Shown: positions 7,098 through 16,153 of the stretch, piece after piece | Layout: the number at the start of each line of letters is the position of its first letter | Position numbering within the stretch: position 1 is the stretch's first letter | IMG/VR virus record: IMGVR_UViG_3300049856_000142 | Location: 1 to 33,428 of that record | DNA length: 33,428 bases | Reading direction: 5' to 3' (one strand) | DNA from: a virus | Notes under the pieces: model-generated | The model's input: only the letters and a program-made list of their open reading frames with translations | Database searches by the model: none | Told to the model about the DNA's origin: nothing | Made by a program: the position numbers and the translations under genes

Positions 7098-9281
7098 TTA
7101 AAAACCATTCGTCTGAGCAACAAAGTCCCACTTAGAATCTGCACTGTTATAACGAAAGTTCAAATACATTGTCTTGGATGCTGTTGTTGTAGTTGGAAAT
7201 GCTAAATCAGTCGATGCTCGATAAATAGCGTTAAACGCAAGAGTTTGAGCACCACCATTATCTTTGATTCGAATAGTTAAGACGTTGTTGTTTGCTGGAG
7301 TTCCTGATGGTGCAGCGAAAGTTGCGCCCGCAGCTAAGGCGGTGACTGAAAAGAAATTTCTCAAACTACCTCCTGTTGGTGTAGGAGTTGCTGATGAAGC
7401 TGTAGTGGTCATTTCTTCCACCACGTTTGTGCTGGCAATCAGAGTCTTGTTAGTAAGAGTTTGAGTAGAAGAAACATCGGCGATGGTTACACCTTCCACT
7501 GCAATCACTCCTGCAGATACTCTTGAGAGAGTTGTATCTGTAGCGTTACCCAGTTCTATTGTTGCAGCTTGGAGAGAAGTACTTATTACGTATGCACCCG
7601 CTCCAAAACTTCCTGGAAGAATAGCTGCAGCAGGAACACCAGTAACATTAGTCATTACTCCAGAAGCAGGAGTACCCAAAGCAGGGGCAACAAATGTCTT
7701 GTTACTCATTGTCTGAGCTTTTGTCTTGAATGTAAATTCATCGACCACACTCGCAAAGTCTGGAATAGTAAGTGTTGTAGCGCCGACTGTTTGTGAAGTC
7801 AAAGCTACATTTACCAATTGACCATTTGTTAAAAGTAGAGGTGTAGCTGCAGAAGTTGCCAGTGATGTGGCAGAAGCTACTCCTAATACAGGTGTAACCA
7901 GAGTTGGTGAGGTATTCATTACAAATGTAGTACCTGTACCTGTTTGAGAAGCAATAGCAGTAGCATTACCCGTTGAAGTAATTGGACCAGTTAAGTTTGC
8001 ATTAGTTGCGTCGTTTCCGTTTAACTTCTGGATAGCTTGCAATATTGAGTCTGTAGCAGCCACTGTTCCAGCTCCTGAGACATACCCTGTGAGCACTTTT
8101 GCAATAACAGGAGCGTTTGTGAGAGTGGTAGCATTTCCAACAGAAGTCACATCCCCCGTGAGGTTTGCATTTGTAACCACGGTTGTTGCAAAGCTACCTG
8201 TTCCAGATCCTGTAACACCTCCTGTGAGGGTTATAGTTTGATCACCCGTGTTTGTTCCTGATGATGATCCTGTATGTGTCCCAGAAATAGTTGCAGTGGC
8301 GGAAGCAGTAAGAGTTGCACCATCAGCAATCGTCAAAGTGGAAGCGGTTGCTGGTGCAGTTACTGTCACCTTGTTTATTGTTGTTGCTGTAGCAACCCCG
8401 AGAACTGGAGTTGCGAGTGTTGGTGCTGTAGCGAGTACTACAGAGCCAGTACCAGTAGTTGCTGTTGCCGATAGTACCCCAGAGGTCAATGTTGCAATAC
8501 CTGTTCCAGTAGCACGTTTCCCTGTTTTACCACCTGTACCACTAAATAGAACAATTTCACTATCAACTGATGTTGCGGTGTTTGAAGAAAAATCTCCACC
8601 TCCGCCTGCACCAGTAGTGACAGTTACTGTACCATCACCGTTATCAGTTACAGATCCATTAGAGAACTTAATTGCTGTCGGACTCGTTACTGTTGGAGAA
8701 CCATCGATTTCTGTTACTCTAAAAGCTACGCCGCTTGCAGAACTTCTTTGACCCTGAGTAGCAATCTGATTGAGTAATTGTGTACGATTTTGAAGTGTAG
8801 CAATGGTCTCATCAAGTTCTTCAATAGCAGACATCCCCAATTTTTCTCCATTTGGTAGTGACTCTAATTTATCACGAATTTTATCTGCATTTTCTGCGAC
8901 GGCAACCTCTACTATTTCATTCGTTATATTGTGTGTAACAATTGGCTGTTCTTTTACAGTTGTAATTTTTTCAACTATCTTTTCTACTACAGGTACAGGA
9001 ATAGACTGAGCAATTTCTTTTTTATCTTGTTCTGTGAGTACATAGTCTTCCCCTTGAGCACCTTTCTCAATGGCGTTTATTCTACTGAGAGCGTCTTCTG
9101 TAGTTTTTTTAAACTCATCAATACCTGTTTCGATAACATCTTGGTACTCTTTTATTTTTTCCTCTTTCTGGTCTATAAAATCCTCAAATTCTAGTATTTT
9201 TTCAAGTACAGCCATATCACCACTCTCGACAAGTTTTGCTGCACTGAGTAATTTTCTTTTTTGAGCTTCTGTTAATTCCAT
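7098..9281 (-). CDS. Long tail fibre protein
   Basis: A 727-aa protein. Residues 1 to about 165 are helical and acidic (ILEFEDFIDQKEEKIKEYQ, QDKKEIAQSIP), suggesting a coiled-coil attachment part. The remainder is a long Thr/Ala/Gly/Ser/Val shaft with imperfect repeats such as TPVLGVATATTINKV / TPVLGVASATSLATS / APALGTPASGVMTNV and the TLTNKTLIAS / TMSNKTFVAP pair typical of phage fibres. The C-terminus (NNVLTIRIKDNGGAQTLAF, MYLNFRYNSADSKWDF) resembles a fibre tip domain. It is the first gene after the leader and promoter at 9298-9369 and probably mediates host binding. Confidence 0.8.
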   Translation of the reverse strand: MELTEAQKRKLLSAAKLVESGDMAVLEKILEFEDFIDQKEEKIKEYQDVIETGIDEFKKTTEDALSRINAIEKGAQGEDYVLTEQDKKEIAQSIPVPVVEKIVEKITTVKEQPIVTHNITNEIVEVAVAENADKIRDKLESLPNGEKLGMSAIEELDETIATLQNRTQLLNQIATQGQRSSASGVAFRVTEIDGSPTVTSPTAIKFSNGSVTDNGDGTVTVTTGAGGGGDFSSNTATSVDSEIVLFSGTGGKTGKRATGTGIATLTSGVLSATATTGTGSVVLATAPTLATPVLGVATATTINKVTVTAPATASTLTIADGATLTASATATISGTHTGSSSGTNTGDQTITLTGGVTGSGTGSFATTVVTNANLTGDVTSVGNATTLTNAPVIAKVLTGYVSGAGTVAATDSILQAIQKLNGNDATNANLTGPITSTGNATAIASQTGTGTTFVMNTSPTLVTPVLGVASATSLATSAATPLLLTNGQLVNVALTSQTVGATTLTIPDFASVVDEFTFKTKAQTMSNKTFVAPALGTPASGVMTNVTGVPAAAILPGSFGAGAYVISTSLQAATIELGNATDTTLSRVSAGVIAVEGVTIADVSSTQTLTNKTLIASTNVVEEMTTTASSATPTPTGGSLRNFFSVTALAAGATFAAPSGTPANNNVLTIRIKDNGGAQTLAFNAIYRASTDLAFPTTTTASKTMYLNFRYNSADSKWDFVAQTNGF

Positions 9282-9297
9282 TTTTATATAAAAAATA

Positions 9298-9328
9298 GCG
9301 ATACTATACAGTATCGCCAGTGCTTCTG
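9298..9328 (-). ncRNA. Structured 5' leader, copy 3 (fibre operon)
   Basis: On the minus strand, in order: micro-hairpin CAG-AAGCA-CTG (9328-9318), an adjacent 8-bp perfect stem GCGATACT / AGTATCGC with a 4-nt loop (9317-9298), then TATTTTTTATATAAAAATG into the fibre start. The same arrangement precedes the genes starting at 17259 and 28144. The stem plus U-tract looks like an intrinsic terminator placed just before the start codon. Confidence 0.65.
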
Positions 9329-9339
9329 TGCGTAATTAC

Positions 9340-9369
9340 ATTGTAACATGTGGGGATAGTCAAATGCAA
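9340..9369 (-). promoter_or_regulatory. Promoter of the fibre operon
   Basis: On the minus strand, TTGCAT (9369-9364), an 18-bp spacer and TACAAT (9345-9340). It resembles the promoters at 17318-17346 and 28209-28237 in both the TTGC -35 core and the placement about 11 bases before the micro-hairpin. Confidence 0.5.
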
Positions 9370-9385
9370 CTATCCACAATTTATG

Positions 9386-9412
9386 TTGACTTTAAAAAAT
9401 ACTAGGTATACG
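9386..9412 (+). promoter_or_regulatory. Possible promoter of the plus-strand moron
   Basis: TTGACT (9386-9391) and TATACG (9407-9412) are spaced by 15 bp, and TATAGT lies at 9416-9421. The start codon at 9424 follows so closely that the mRNA would have a very short or absent leader, and no Shine-Dalgarno is seen. This divergent arrangement would let the moron be expressed independently of the late operons. Confidence 0.4.
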
Positions 9413-9423
9413 CTTTATAGTAT

Positions 9424-10248
9424 ATGAAAAAATATATCATTCTGACATTATTACTTTTACCAGTTTTTGCGTATGCTAGTATAGACCAAAACCTAAAATA
9501 TGGCTCTAAAGGTACAGAAGTGACTGAATTACAAGAGTTTTTAATGGATAAAGGTTTTTTATCACAAGTAACAGGTAACTTCTTTTCACTTACAAAGAAG
9601 GCTGTTATTGCGTACCAAGCATCACAAAGTCTCCCCGCAACAGGCTTTGTAGGGGCTATGACACGTGATAAAATAAACGCTGAGCTTGCTAGTGTGTCTG
9701 ATGAAGAAGAAATAAATACTCCAGTTGTAAGTACTCCATCAAATGACACTATAGTATTAAAAAACCAATTGATTGCTCTTACGACTCAAATGAGTGAAAT
9801 GGTAGCACAACAGAAAACTCAGACCGCTCAAAATATACAAGCAACAAAAGCAATCGAACAAGTAGTGACTAATACAACGCCAGTACCTGCATATAGTAAT
9901 CCACCAGCACCTGTATTTGCACCTGTAGCAACTACGATTGATGTAATCAATAATAAATACGAGGGTACTTACTCTGAATATCCTTACGGTTGGTATAACT
10001 TTTTAGTAAGTGTTAAAGACCAAAATGGTAACTATATGAAAAATGTGATGGTAAATTTTGAAAACCCAGTCGATAATCTTTATAAATCTGCTCCAGGAGA
10101 TTTCACCAGAAGTACAACAGGTAGCTATTCTACTGAGAATATTCCTGTAGCAGGGGGATTTGAATACATACCATCTACATACGGAACAAAGATAATTAAC
10201 ATCTCTTCAGGAAATATTACAAAGAGTCTTACTTTAGAAGTAAAATGA
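9424..10248 (+). CDS. Secreted peptidoglycan-binding protein (moron)
   Basis: A 274-aa protein with a clear signal peptide (MKKYIILTLLLLPVFAYA, cleavage near residue 18), then a peptidoglycan-binding PG_binding_1-type domain at about 24-87 (GSKGTEVTELQEFL, TGNFFSLTKKAVIAYQ, PATGFVGAMTRDKIN). A linker/coiled part with Gln-rich segments and a Pro-rich hinge follows, then a C-terminal Ig-like beta domain (residues 170-274). The exact style of the PG domain is one I associate with surface proteins of Patescibacteria. It is the only sizeable plus-strand gene, inserted between two minus-strand late operons with its own promoter: a lysogenic-conversion or host-surface moron, likely host derived. Its effect on the host is unknown. 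Confidence 0.8.
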   Translation: MKKYIILTLLLLPVFAYASIDQNLKYGSKGTEVTELQEFLMDKGFLSQVTGNFFSLTKKAVIAYQASQSLPATGFVGAMTRDKINAELASVSDEEEINTPVVSTPSNDTIVLKNQLIALTTQMSEMVAQQKTQTAQNIQATKAIEQVVTNTTPVPAYSNPPAPVFAPVATTIDVINNKYEGTYSEYPYGWYNFLVSVKDQNGNYMKNVMVNFENPVDNLYKSAPGDFTRSTTGSYSTENIPVAGGFEYIPSTYGTKIINISSGNITKSLTLEVK

Positions 10249-10313
10249 TTTACCTATTCACAGGGCTACTAATAACTACTACTATGTTTATAATTGAGCT
10301 ATATGTAGACTAA
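10245..10313 (+). CDS. 22-aa membrane micropeptide (tentative)
   Basis: An ATGA overlap couples this 22-codon frame (MIYLFTGLLITTTMFIIELY) to the moron. Nearly all residues form one hydrophobic helix. Its end overlaps the stop of the convergent minus-strand gene at 10310. The overlap style matches real gene pairs elsewhere in the window, but size alone makes chance possible. Confidence 0.3.
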   Translation: MIYLFTGLLITTTMFIIELYVD

Positions 10314-11563
10314 TTTTTTAAAATAGAAGATCCTACTGTTCCAACTATACCTGTACCAATAGTACCTCCTATAATTTTTGCTTTTGTTGGATTGTTTTTA
10401 AGCCATACCATTATTGCGTTTCTACCTTTTTCTTTTATTGCCTTTTGTGCTACATTTTCTTGTAGTCTAAATAATTCAGTCATATCTTTCATTGCTGTGC
10501 TATAAACTTTATCTGGTGTTTTTTCTGCAATATATTCTTGAATAGCATTTCTAAACTCTCTTTTAATTGTATTTTGGAGAGTTGGAGAACCACTAAATAC
10601 TTTCTCAATGGACTTATCAAATGCCTTTCTTGACTTCCACAAAGTCTCCATATCATTCTTTGGCAAACTTTTAATAAATCCCTCTGTAATAGTATTTTTT
10701 AATTTGTTTATTCGTGCATCAGGTATCATTACGTCTGATACGCCCTGTAGTTTATCTAGTACAAAGTTTTTAAGTTCGCCATTATTAAATATAGAGTTAT
10801 TCTTTTTTAGAAAACTTCCAACCTCTGTATCTTTTTTTGCTATTTCATCTATTAGGTTAATACTATTTTTAACAGGATCAGGGCTTTGTAGTAAATTTTT
10901 GTACTTAGTCGCTACAGCTTTTTCACCCTCAGAAAGTATATATTCGGGTGCTTTAGTTGCAGTCTTAGGAAGTATTTTACCTTGTCTGAGTAAAGATTCA
11001 TATTCAGTTGGTGTTATATCTTTAGTGAGTGGTGTAATTGCATCAAATGCGTTTGTTATACTTTTTGCTTCTTTTCCTGCTTGTACAGCTTCATATACTT
11101 TTTGAATAGCTGGTATGCCTTTTTTTACAAAACCTGCTCCTAATTCTCCTACCGTTTCCAGATATCCTCCTATCTTTTGAGCCTGACTAGTTGGTTGTAG
11201 TATATCTTGTACACCTTGACCTTGATAAGTAGAAGAATCTAATGATTTGAAACCTAATTGTGAAGTATCACCACTAATTAAACCTAATGCTCCCTTTCCT
11301 AGACTTTGTACTCCACTTGCAACGTCTACAGTACCTCTTATAGCAGACTTTCCTGCTCCTACGAGTTGATCATACAATGAGTTTACAAAGTTACTAGAAA
11401 AACTACTACTTTGTTTACTTACTAGAGGTAAACTTGTACCTTGTGGTTGAGTAGTAGTATTTTGAGTGGTTGGTTGAGTAATCGCACCTGCATTTTTTGC
11501 AAGTATAGTATAATCAATCTTTGAACTTCCACCATTTTGTTTTGCGAGAGCTGCGTAGTCCAT
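10310..11563 (-). CDS. Putative ejection / internal virion protein
   Basis: A 417-aa protein. The N-terminus repeats a short motif (IDYTILAKNAGA after MDYAALAKQNGG), followed by a Thr/Gln-rich low-complexity linker. The middle (residues 70-390) is mostly helical, with Lys/Glu-rich segments. The C-terminus is hydrophobic and glycine-rich (IIGGTIGTGIVGTVGSSIL), like a membrane-inserting tail. It is the last gene of the connector operon and follows another Gln-rich helical protein with a TAATATG junction. In short-tailed phages this position usually holds the proteins ejected with DNA; the assignment is inferred. Confidence 0.55.
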   Translation of the reverse strand: MDYAALAKQNGGSSKIDYTILAKNAGAITQPTTQNTTTQPQGTSLPLVSKQSSSFSSNFVNSLYDQLVGAGKSAIRGTVDVASGVQSLGKGALGLISGDTSQLGFKSLDSSTYQGQGVQDILQPTSQAQKIGGYLETVGELGAGFVKKGIPAIQKVYEAVQAGKEAKSITNAFDAITPLTKDITPTEYESLLRQGKILPKTATKAPEYILSEGEKAVATKYKNLLQSPDPVKNSINLIDEIAKKDTEVGSFLKKNNSIFNNGELKNFVLDKLQGVSDVMIPDARINKLKNTITEGFIKSLPKNDMETLWKSRKAFDKSIEKVFSGSPTLQNTIKREFRNAIQEYIAEKTPDKVYSTAMKDMTELFRLQENVAQKAIKEKGRNAIMVWLKNNPTKAKIIGGTIGTGIVGTVGSSILKN

Positions 11564-11564
11564 A

Positions 11565-13313
11565 TTATTTTATATTAGCTGACTTTTTAAAGGCATCCGC
11601 AGATGCTTGGTCTGGGAAATTATACACTACTCCATCTGGTGCAGTTACACTGGTACTTCCCCCTGATTGTTTAGTGGTTTGTTTAAGTGAGTCATAAGTC
11701 GTTCCAAGAACTGATCGATATATACCATCAATACTAGAGTCAAATAACTTTGTTCTTCCTTTAATAATAGCGTCATTCAATGACTGAGTTTTATTTATAC
11801 CTGGGAAAATACTAGAAATGTCTTTGCCTTCTTGTTCAGAGTATGCTGTACCAGAGATTGCATTTCTGTATGACTGAATATTACCCTGTAATTCTGTTGC
11901 TAGCTGTACAAGATTAGGGTCTTTTACTTGTCCCAAATTATTGTATACCTTTTCTAGGTTTCCTGAAATGTAAGATGTCTTACCACCAGCATCATAAAAT
12001 GCTTTCAATGAATTAGTAAAAGCGGTGAAAGCATCCCTTGAAGACTCAAGACTACTTAATTTTGTAGATTGAGTTTGCCCCATTACATTTTTAGCTTGAT
12101 TTTTTATAGTTGCGACTGGGTCTTGACCGTTATTTACTGAATTTATAACAGCTTTTTTTTGTTCAGATGTAAATTTATCAGATCCTAGAATAACATTTAA
12201 TGCACCAGAGTATTGACTCGCTTGAGGATTAGTTACTGTTGGTATAATAGATTCTGATTTTGTTTTATTAGTTTCTGCATTTATCTTACCTATCTCCGCA
12301 TTAAGTTTATCTGTTTGTGTTCTTGTTTGAGTTATTTCTGCAATCTGTTTTTGGATAGCTAATGGGTCTTGCTGATATTTTCCTATAAGTCCAAGTGCTT
12401 TCTGCAAGTCTGGTTGCTGACTATTACTTTCTGCAAGTGCTTGCTGTGCTGCATATTGAGCCTGTGGATCATTTGGATTATTTTTAAGTGCCGCTGTTGC
12501 CATAGCAAGAATAGTTTTTTTGTCTTCTTTCGCATTATCAATCTGTGTTTGTCTGTCTGCAAGTTTGGCTTGCTGGATTGCAGCACGAGCTTTTTCCTCT
12601 CTATTCAAAGTAGGTGCAAGAGCATCAAGTTGAGCTTTTGCGTAGTCAATTTGTTGCTGTTGCACTTCGTATTGAGCTGTAGCCGCTTTATCTGCTGCAT
12701 CTTTAGCGAGTGAGTATTTACCCATAGCACCATATAGAGCACTTTTAACTGTGAGAGACTGAGTTGCAATAGCACCTTGTTTTATCTGGTTTGCACGTAA
12801 TTGAGAAGCTGTAACAGGAGCTAGACCGCCAGCAGTAACTCCTCTGCCCTCTACAGAGTTTTGTGCAGCGTTTGGTATAGTATATGTTGCTTCATTTTGT
12901 AGGGCTGTAGCTTGGTTGTTTAATCCTTCAAGTTGAGTATTAAGGTCGTTTACTACTGATGCTTGTTGCGGTAGTCCTGCTGCTTGTCCCGCTTCATTTT
13001 GAAGTTGAGTTTGAGTTTTATTTAACCCTACTTGTTTAGTAACCCAGTCAAGCACAGACTGCTTCTTTTGGTCAGTTGATGTAGTCTCACTATTTACAAT
13101 ACTTTCTGGTGTCGGAATAGGCGTAGAGACACTTGTATTTGCAGACATAGCATCAAGTGTAGTCGGAGTAGTAGGAAAAGACATTGTAGGAGCGTTCTGC
13201 TCTAAAGTACCAGCGTTTATAGTGCTAGAGGTTTGGGGAATTTGAAACGTTGGATTTCCACCTTGTCCAGGAGAGAAATAGTTTGCATTTGGGTTTATTG
13301 TTGTTGGGTTCAT
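11565..13313 (-). CDS. Large helical virion protein, putative ejection protein
   Basis: A 582-aa protein, very rich in Gln, Ala, Asn and Thr. Residues 1-85 are a disordered Pro/Thr/Ser stretch. Residues about 85-360 are long helices with coiled-coil character (LNTQLEGLNNQATALQNEA, AQYEVQQQQIDYAKAQLDAL, QIAEITQTRTQTDKLNAEI). Residues 370-560 form another helical domain. No enzyme motif is seen. Position after the beta-propeller-like tail protein and before the membrane-tailed protein suggests an internal virion/ejection protein. It is too short and wrongly placed for a normal tape measure, though that remains an alternative. Confidence 0.55.
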   Translation of the reverse strand: MNPTTINPNANYFSPGQGGNPTFQIPQTSSTINAGTLEQNAPTMSFPTTPTTLDAMSANTSVSTPIPTPESIVNSETTSTDQKKQSVLDWVTKQVGLNKTQTQLQNEAGQAAGLPQQASVVNDLNTQLEGLNNQATALQNEATYTIPNAAQNSVEGRGVTAGGLAPVTASQLRANQIKQGAIATQSLTVKSALYGAMGKYSLAKDAADKAATAQYEVQQQQIDYAKAQLDALAPTLNREEKARAAIQQAKLADRQTQIDNAKEDKKTILAMATAALKNNPNDPQAQYAAQQALAESNSQQPDLQKALGLIGKYQQDPLAIQKQIAEITQTRTQTDKLNAEIGKINAETNKTKSESIIPTVTNPQASQYSGALNVILGSDKFTSEQKKAVINSVNNGQDPVATIKNQAKNVMGQTQSTKLSSLESSRDAFTAFTNSLKAFYDAGGKTSYISGNLEKVYNNLGQVKDPNLVQLATELQGNIQSYRNAISGTAYSEQEGKDISSIFPGINKTQSLNDAIIKGRTKLFDSSIDGIYRSVLGTTYDSLKQTTKQSGGSTSVTAPDGVVYNFPDQASADAFKKSANIK

Positions 13314-13314
13314 A

Positions 13315-13626
13315 TTATTTTGTTAGTAATCCTAGTAATTTTAAATGTTTAACTATATCTCCAATAGTATAGAATGTTGATCCTGTACTCCCTGCGAAAC
13401 CATTACTTTCTGTGACTGCCGTACCTCCTACAGTAGTCATGTTTGATGTAGTACCAGTGGATGAAGGTTTTGAAATAGGAGTTGCACCATAGAAACCCAG
13501 TTTGTTACCTTTATGCTGCAATGTTCTTTCAAACTGATAACGATCTGCATACACAAAATAATTCACTATTTGTTTTAGTTTTTCCATTTCTTGACGTAGA
13601 TGTAGTATTTCTTGTTGAGTGTCCAT
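13315..13626 (-). CDS. Small tail protein
   Basis: A 103-aa protein with an N-terminal helix of coiled-coil type (EILHLRQEMEKLKQIVNYF) followed by a Gly/Thr/Ser-rich flexible tail and a short helix (IGDIVKHLKLLGLLTK). It is joined to both neighbours by one-base gaps (TAAAATG upstream, TAATATG downstream). Probably a minor virion or assembly protein; no family recognised. Confidence 0.5.
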   Translation of the reverse strand: MDTQQEILHLRQEMEKLKQIVNYFVYADRYQFERTLQHKGNKLGFYGATPISKPSSTGTTSNMTTVGGTAVTESNGFAGSTGSTFYTIGDIVKHLKLLGLLTK

Positions 13627-13627
13627 T

Positions 13628-15172
13628 TTAGTTTAGTTGTGACTGATTAGTATGATACTTGTATGAAAATCCTGTTATGACTGCCCCACCAGTACTCTCA
13701 AGTCTAAATTCGTAATTACGCCCCGATGTGAATTGTGTACCCCCTGCAGTTGAACTTTCACATACAGTAAGTTTTGTATCAGGCGAGCTAGGTGTCTTAG
13801 TAAAAATAGTAGTCCAAGAACCTATGCTATCTACTCGGTATTTAGCGATTATTTGTTGACCTGTAGTGAGCGGTTGACAATGTATCGAAAAAGTATCAAG
13901 TTGCTTATCAAGTATTCTATCTGCTCCTTCCATCCCAGGGTTTATAACAGATTCATATATAGACGTTGCACCATAACTAGTAGCACTTGTTTGACCATTA
14001 ATAGTGCATGTTAAAGTTCCAACTGCTGTATGAGCCATTGATACGAAATCTCCTGAAATAGCAGCAGCGAGTACACCTGTCTCTGTATTAGAGTTAGTAG
14101 CAACACGTTCCATTGTAACAGAATATTGCCCAGTAATTTTATTTCTCCCTACAGACCATAGACCATAGTAACTATTTGATACACCATCATTAGGTACTAT
14201 ATTTACTGAAAAGTACAATCTATTTTTATAAACAAAATTTACATTCTGATTAATTGATACTGATGGTTGCCCAGAACTTGTGAGGTGCTGTGCTTTTATT
14301 TCTTTGATGACAAACGGTTCACCACCTCCTGAATAACCTTTAATATAAACTGAATCGGAATCTTGAACAGAACCATTCGTATTTGATGAGTTTGTTGAAA
14401 TACCAATGAGTACGCCTTCGAGGTTATTTAGTACTCTTAACTGACCAGCCCCCCAGTTTATACTTTCTGCAAATGTAGTGACTGAAGTATCTCGATCTGA
14501 TAAGTAGACAACCGAACCTCTATTTGATGCAGACGAATACCCAGGTATTGCTAGATAGTTTCCAAAGTATGAAAGACATGGAATTACATACTCTGCTGGT
14601 AATGTAAACTGTGCCGAGTTTAATGTAGTCGAAAGTGCATAAGTAGCAATTTTATTATCATAAGGAATATACAAGATTTTATCTTTTGGATGAACTAGTC
14701 CTTGGCCTATATTCGTAAAAGTTAAAGCATCATTTGTACTTGATGAAGCGCCAAGTTTATTACCTCTTCTAATATTTCCTGTTTCAGCCCAAAACATCGT
14801 ACGGTCTGTTGCGGGGGTTGTTCCTACTTCTACGTATTCTACCAATAAATTATATTTTGGTACAGCTCCTCCTACCTGACTTGTAGTAGGTATAGCCTGC
14901 CATACATCTGATGCACCATAGCCACTTCGTTGCCATAGTTTACTTGCACTAGAACCATTATCACCTATTCCGTACATTAATCCATCAGAAGCAACGATGA
15001 TATTCCCAATAGCTGTACTACCAGTATCATTTGCCATTCCACGAAGAGGTTGTAGCCTATTTGGGTAAGTGAGTGTGTCAAATTGTTTTGCAATAGCAAA
15101 CTCTCCTATATTTCCAGAATATATATCATTTGTGATCCCAGCATGAAAGTTTTTTACAGTTATTGTTTTCAT
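13628..15172 (-). CDS. Tail hub/stabilisation-type beta protein
   Basis: A 514-aa protein with repeated short strand pairs around Tyr/Gly and Trp (SDGLMYGIGDNGSSASKLWQ, GNYLAIPGYSSASNRGSVVYL, KNRLYFSVNI, NSYYGLWSVGRNKITGQYSV), consistent with a beta-propeller, followed by a C-terminal beta domain (IIAKYRVDSIGSWTTIF, FEFRLES-like strands). The N-terminus FHAGITNDIYSGNIGEFAI resembles phage proteins that plug the connector and stabilise packaged DNA, as gp10 does in P22. It follows the adaptor-type protein by two genes. Family assignment is moderate. Confidence 0.6.
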   Translation of the reverse strand: MKTITVKNFHAGITNDIYSGNIGEFAIAKQFDTLTYPNRLQPLRGMANDTGSTAIGNIIVASDGLMYGIGDNGSSASKLWQRSGYGASDVWQAIPTTSQVGGAVPKYNLLVEYVEVGTTPATDRTMFWAETGNIRRGNKLGASSSTNDALTFTNIGQGLVHPKDKILYIPYDNKIATYALSTTLNSAQFTLPAEYVIPCLSYFGNYLAIPGYSSASNRGSVVYLSDRDTSVTTFAESINWGAGQLRVLNNLEGVLIGISTNSSNTNGSVQDSDSVYIKGYSGGGEPFVIKEIKAQHLTSSGQPSVSINQNVNFVYKNRLYFSVNIVPNDGVSNSYYGLWSVGRNKITGQYSVTMERVATNSNTETGVLAAAISGDFVSMAHTAVGTLTCTINGQTSATSYGATSIYESVINPGMEGADRILDKQLDTFSIHCQPLTTGQQIIAKYRVDSIGSWTTIFTKTPSSPDTKLTVCESSTAGGTQFTSGRNYEFRLESTGGAVITGFSYKYHTNQSQLN

Positions 15173-16149
15173 TAGTTTTTTGTTTGATTATTTATACTCG
15201 AACTATTTTTATTCCCATTTACCCATGTTGATGATGTTTTTGATTGGTTTACCTGAGTCGATGTATTTTTACTATCATTACCCCAAGACGAACTATTTTT
15301 TGATTGATTTACTTGTGTTGATATATTCTTTATGCCATTTATCCACTTTTGAAATAATGTAAACAATAATGAAAATCCTGTAAGGGTATAGCTACCAGTT
15401 GCCATAACTAATTTTCTCCCATAAGAAAATAACACGTTTTGTCCAGTGAGAGTATAGGAACCCTTAGCCATTGTTAATGTATAACCGAATTTTGGTATCT
15501 CTAACAAAATAATGTTTGCGTTTTCTCTGTTTGCCGCTAAATTCCATGTAACTGAATATGATCCTGCTGGTGTAACAGCACCGTTACTATCTCCAAAAGC
15601 ATCACTTAATGTATGAGCACTACCGTCAACTGTAAGTGTATTCGTACTTGATTGACGTAATGTTATACCAGTACCTGCTGTAACTGCACCAGTAGCCGAT
15701 ACAGCTTCTTGACCTCCGAGACTAACAACCCAAGAATTGTTAGATACTGTAGTTATTGATTGTGTAATAGTTGTTGGTGAACCTCCTGTATCTGTACTCG
15801 CAAAGTTTGCACTGCTTATTGTCCCTGCTCCCAAGTACGAAGCTGCATATAATTTCATCTTTGTTCCTGAAACTACTGATGCAACAATATTTTGAGCTGA
15901 ACTTTGTGTCGGATTATTAAGATAATAAAAAAATAGTGTGTTTGCTTGACTACTCGCAATAGTATGACTACCCGCAAAACTCATAGTCACTCCATTGTAC
16001 GTAGGCAGTGTTGAAATAGTATCTGCATTTATATTTGATACGATACCTACAATTAGCAATGCAGCAGAACCTGCTCCCACAGTGTAGCTAGTAGTTATTG
16101 TGTTTGCTGATGCTGTCGCTACAGCTGATGTATCGTATGCTATAGCCAT
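15172..16149 (-). CDS. Virion beta-domain protein with repeat tail
   Basis: A 325-aa protein. Residues 1-220 form a beta-sandwich domain of the same type as the products of 4937-5626 and 3639-4376 (AALLIVGIVSNIN, YNGVTMSFAG, YAASYLGAG, NSWVVSLGGQEA, YSVTWNLAANRENANIILLEIP). Two copies of MAxGSYTLTGxxxLF follow at about 228-262, then a hydrophilic C-terminus made of tandem Asn/Ser/Lys repeats. It is therefore modular, likely exposed on the particle. It shares a TAATG overlap with the next gene. Confidence 0.6.
   Translation of the reverse strand: MAIAYDTSAVATASANTITTSYTVGAGSAALLIVGIVSNINADTISTLPTYNGVTMSFAGSHTIASSQANTLFFYYLNNPTQSSAQNIVASVVSGTKMKLYAASYLGAGTISSANFASTDTGGSPTTITQSITTVSNNSWVVSLGGQEAVSATGAVTAGTGITLRQSSTNTLTVDGSAHTLSDAFGDSNGAVTPAGSYSVTWNLAANRENANIILLEIPKFGYTLTMAKGSYTLTGQNVLFSYGRKLVMATGSYTLTGFSLLFTLFQKWINGIKNISTQVNQSKNSSSWGNDSKNTSTQVNQSKTSSTWVNGNKNSSSINNQTKN
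15178..15335 (-). repeat. Tandem repeats encoding Asn/Ser/Lys tail
   Basis: The last about 50 codons of the gene at 15172-16149 repeat a unit of the form STQVNQSKxSSSWxNxxKN two to three times, with the DNA repeating TTTTTGATTGRTTTAC-like blocks in the plus strand. Such units change copy number easily. Confidence 0.6.
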
Positions 16150-16153
16150 ATTT

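Noticed and set aside
8248-8751. A long plus-strand open frame rich in Val, Pro and Ala.
   Set aside because: It is the antisense shadow of the Thr/Ala/Ser repeats of the fibre gene on the minus strand.
10608-11105. A plus-strand open frame of 165 codons opposite the ejection-type protein.
   Set aside because: Hydrophobic composition arises from antisense reading of a Lys/Glu-rich helical gene; no start signals are seen.
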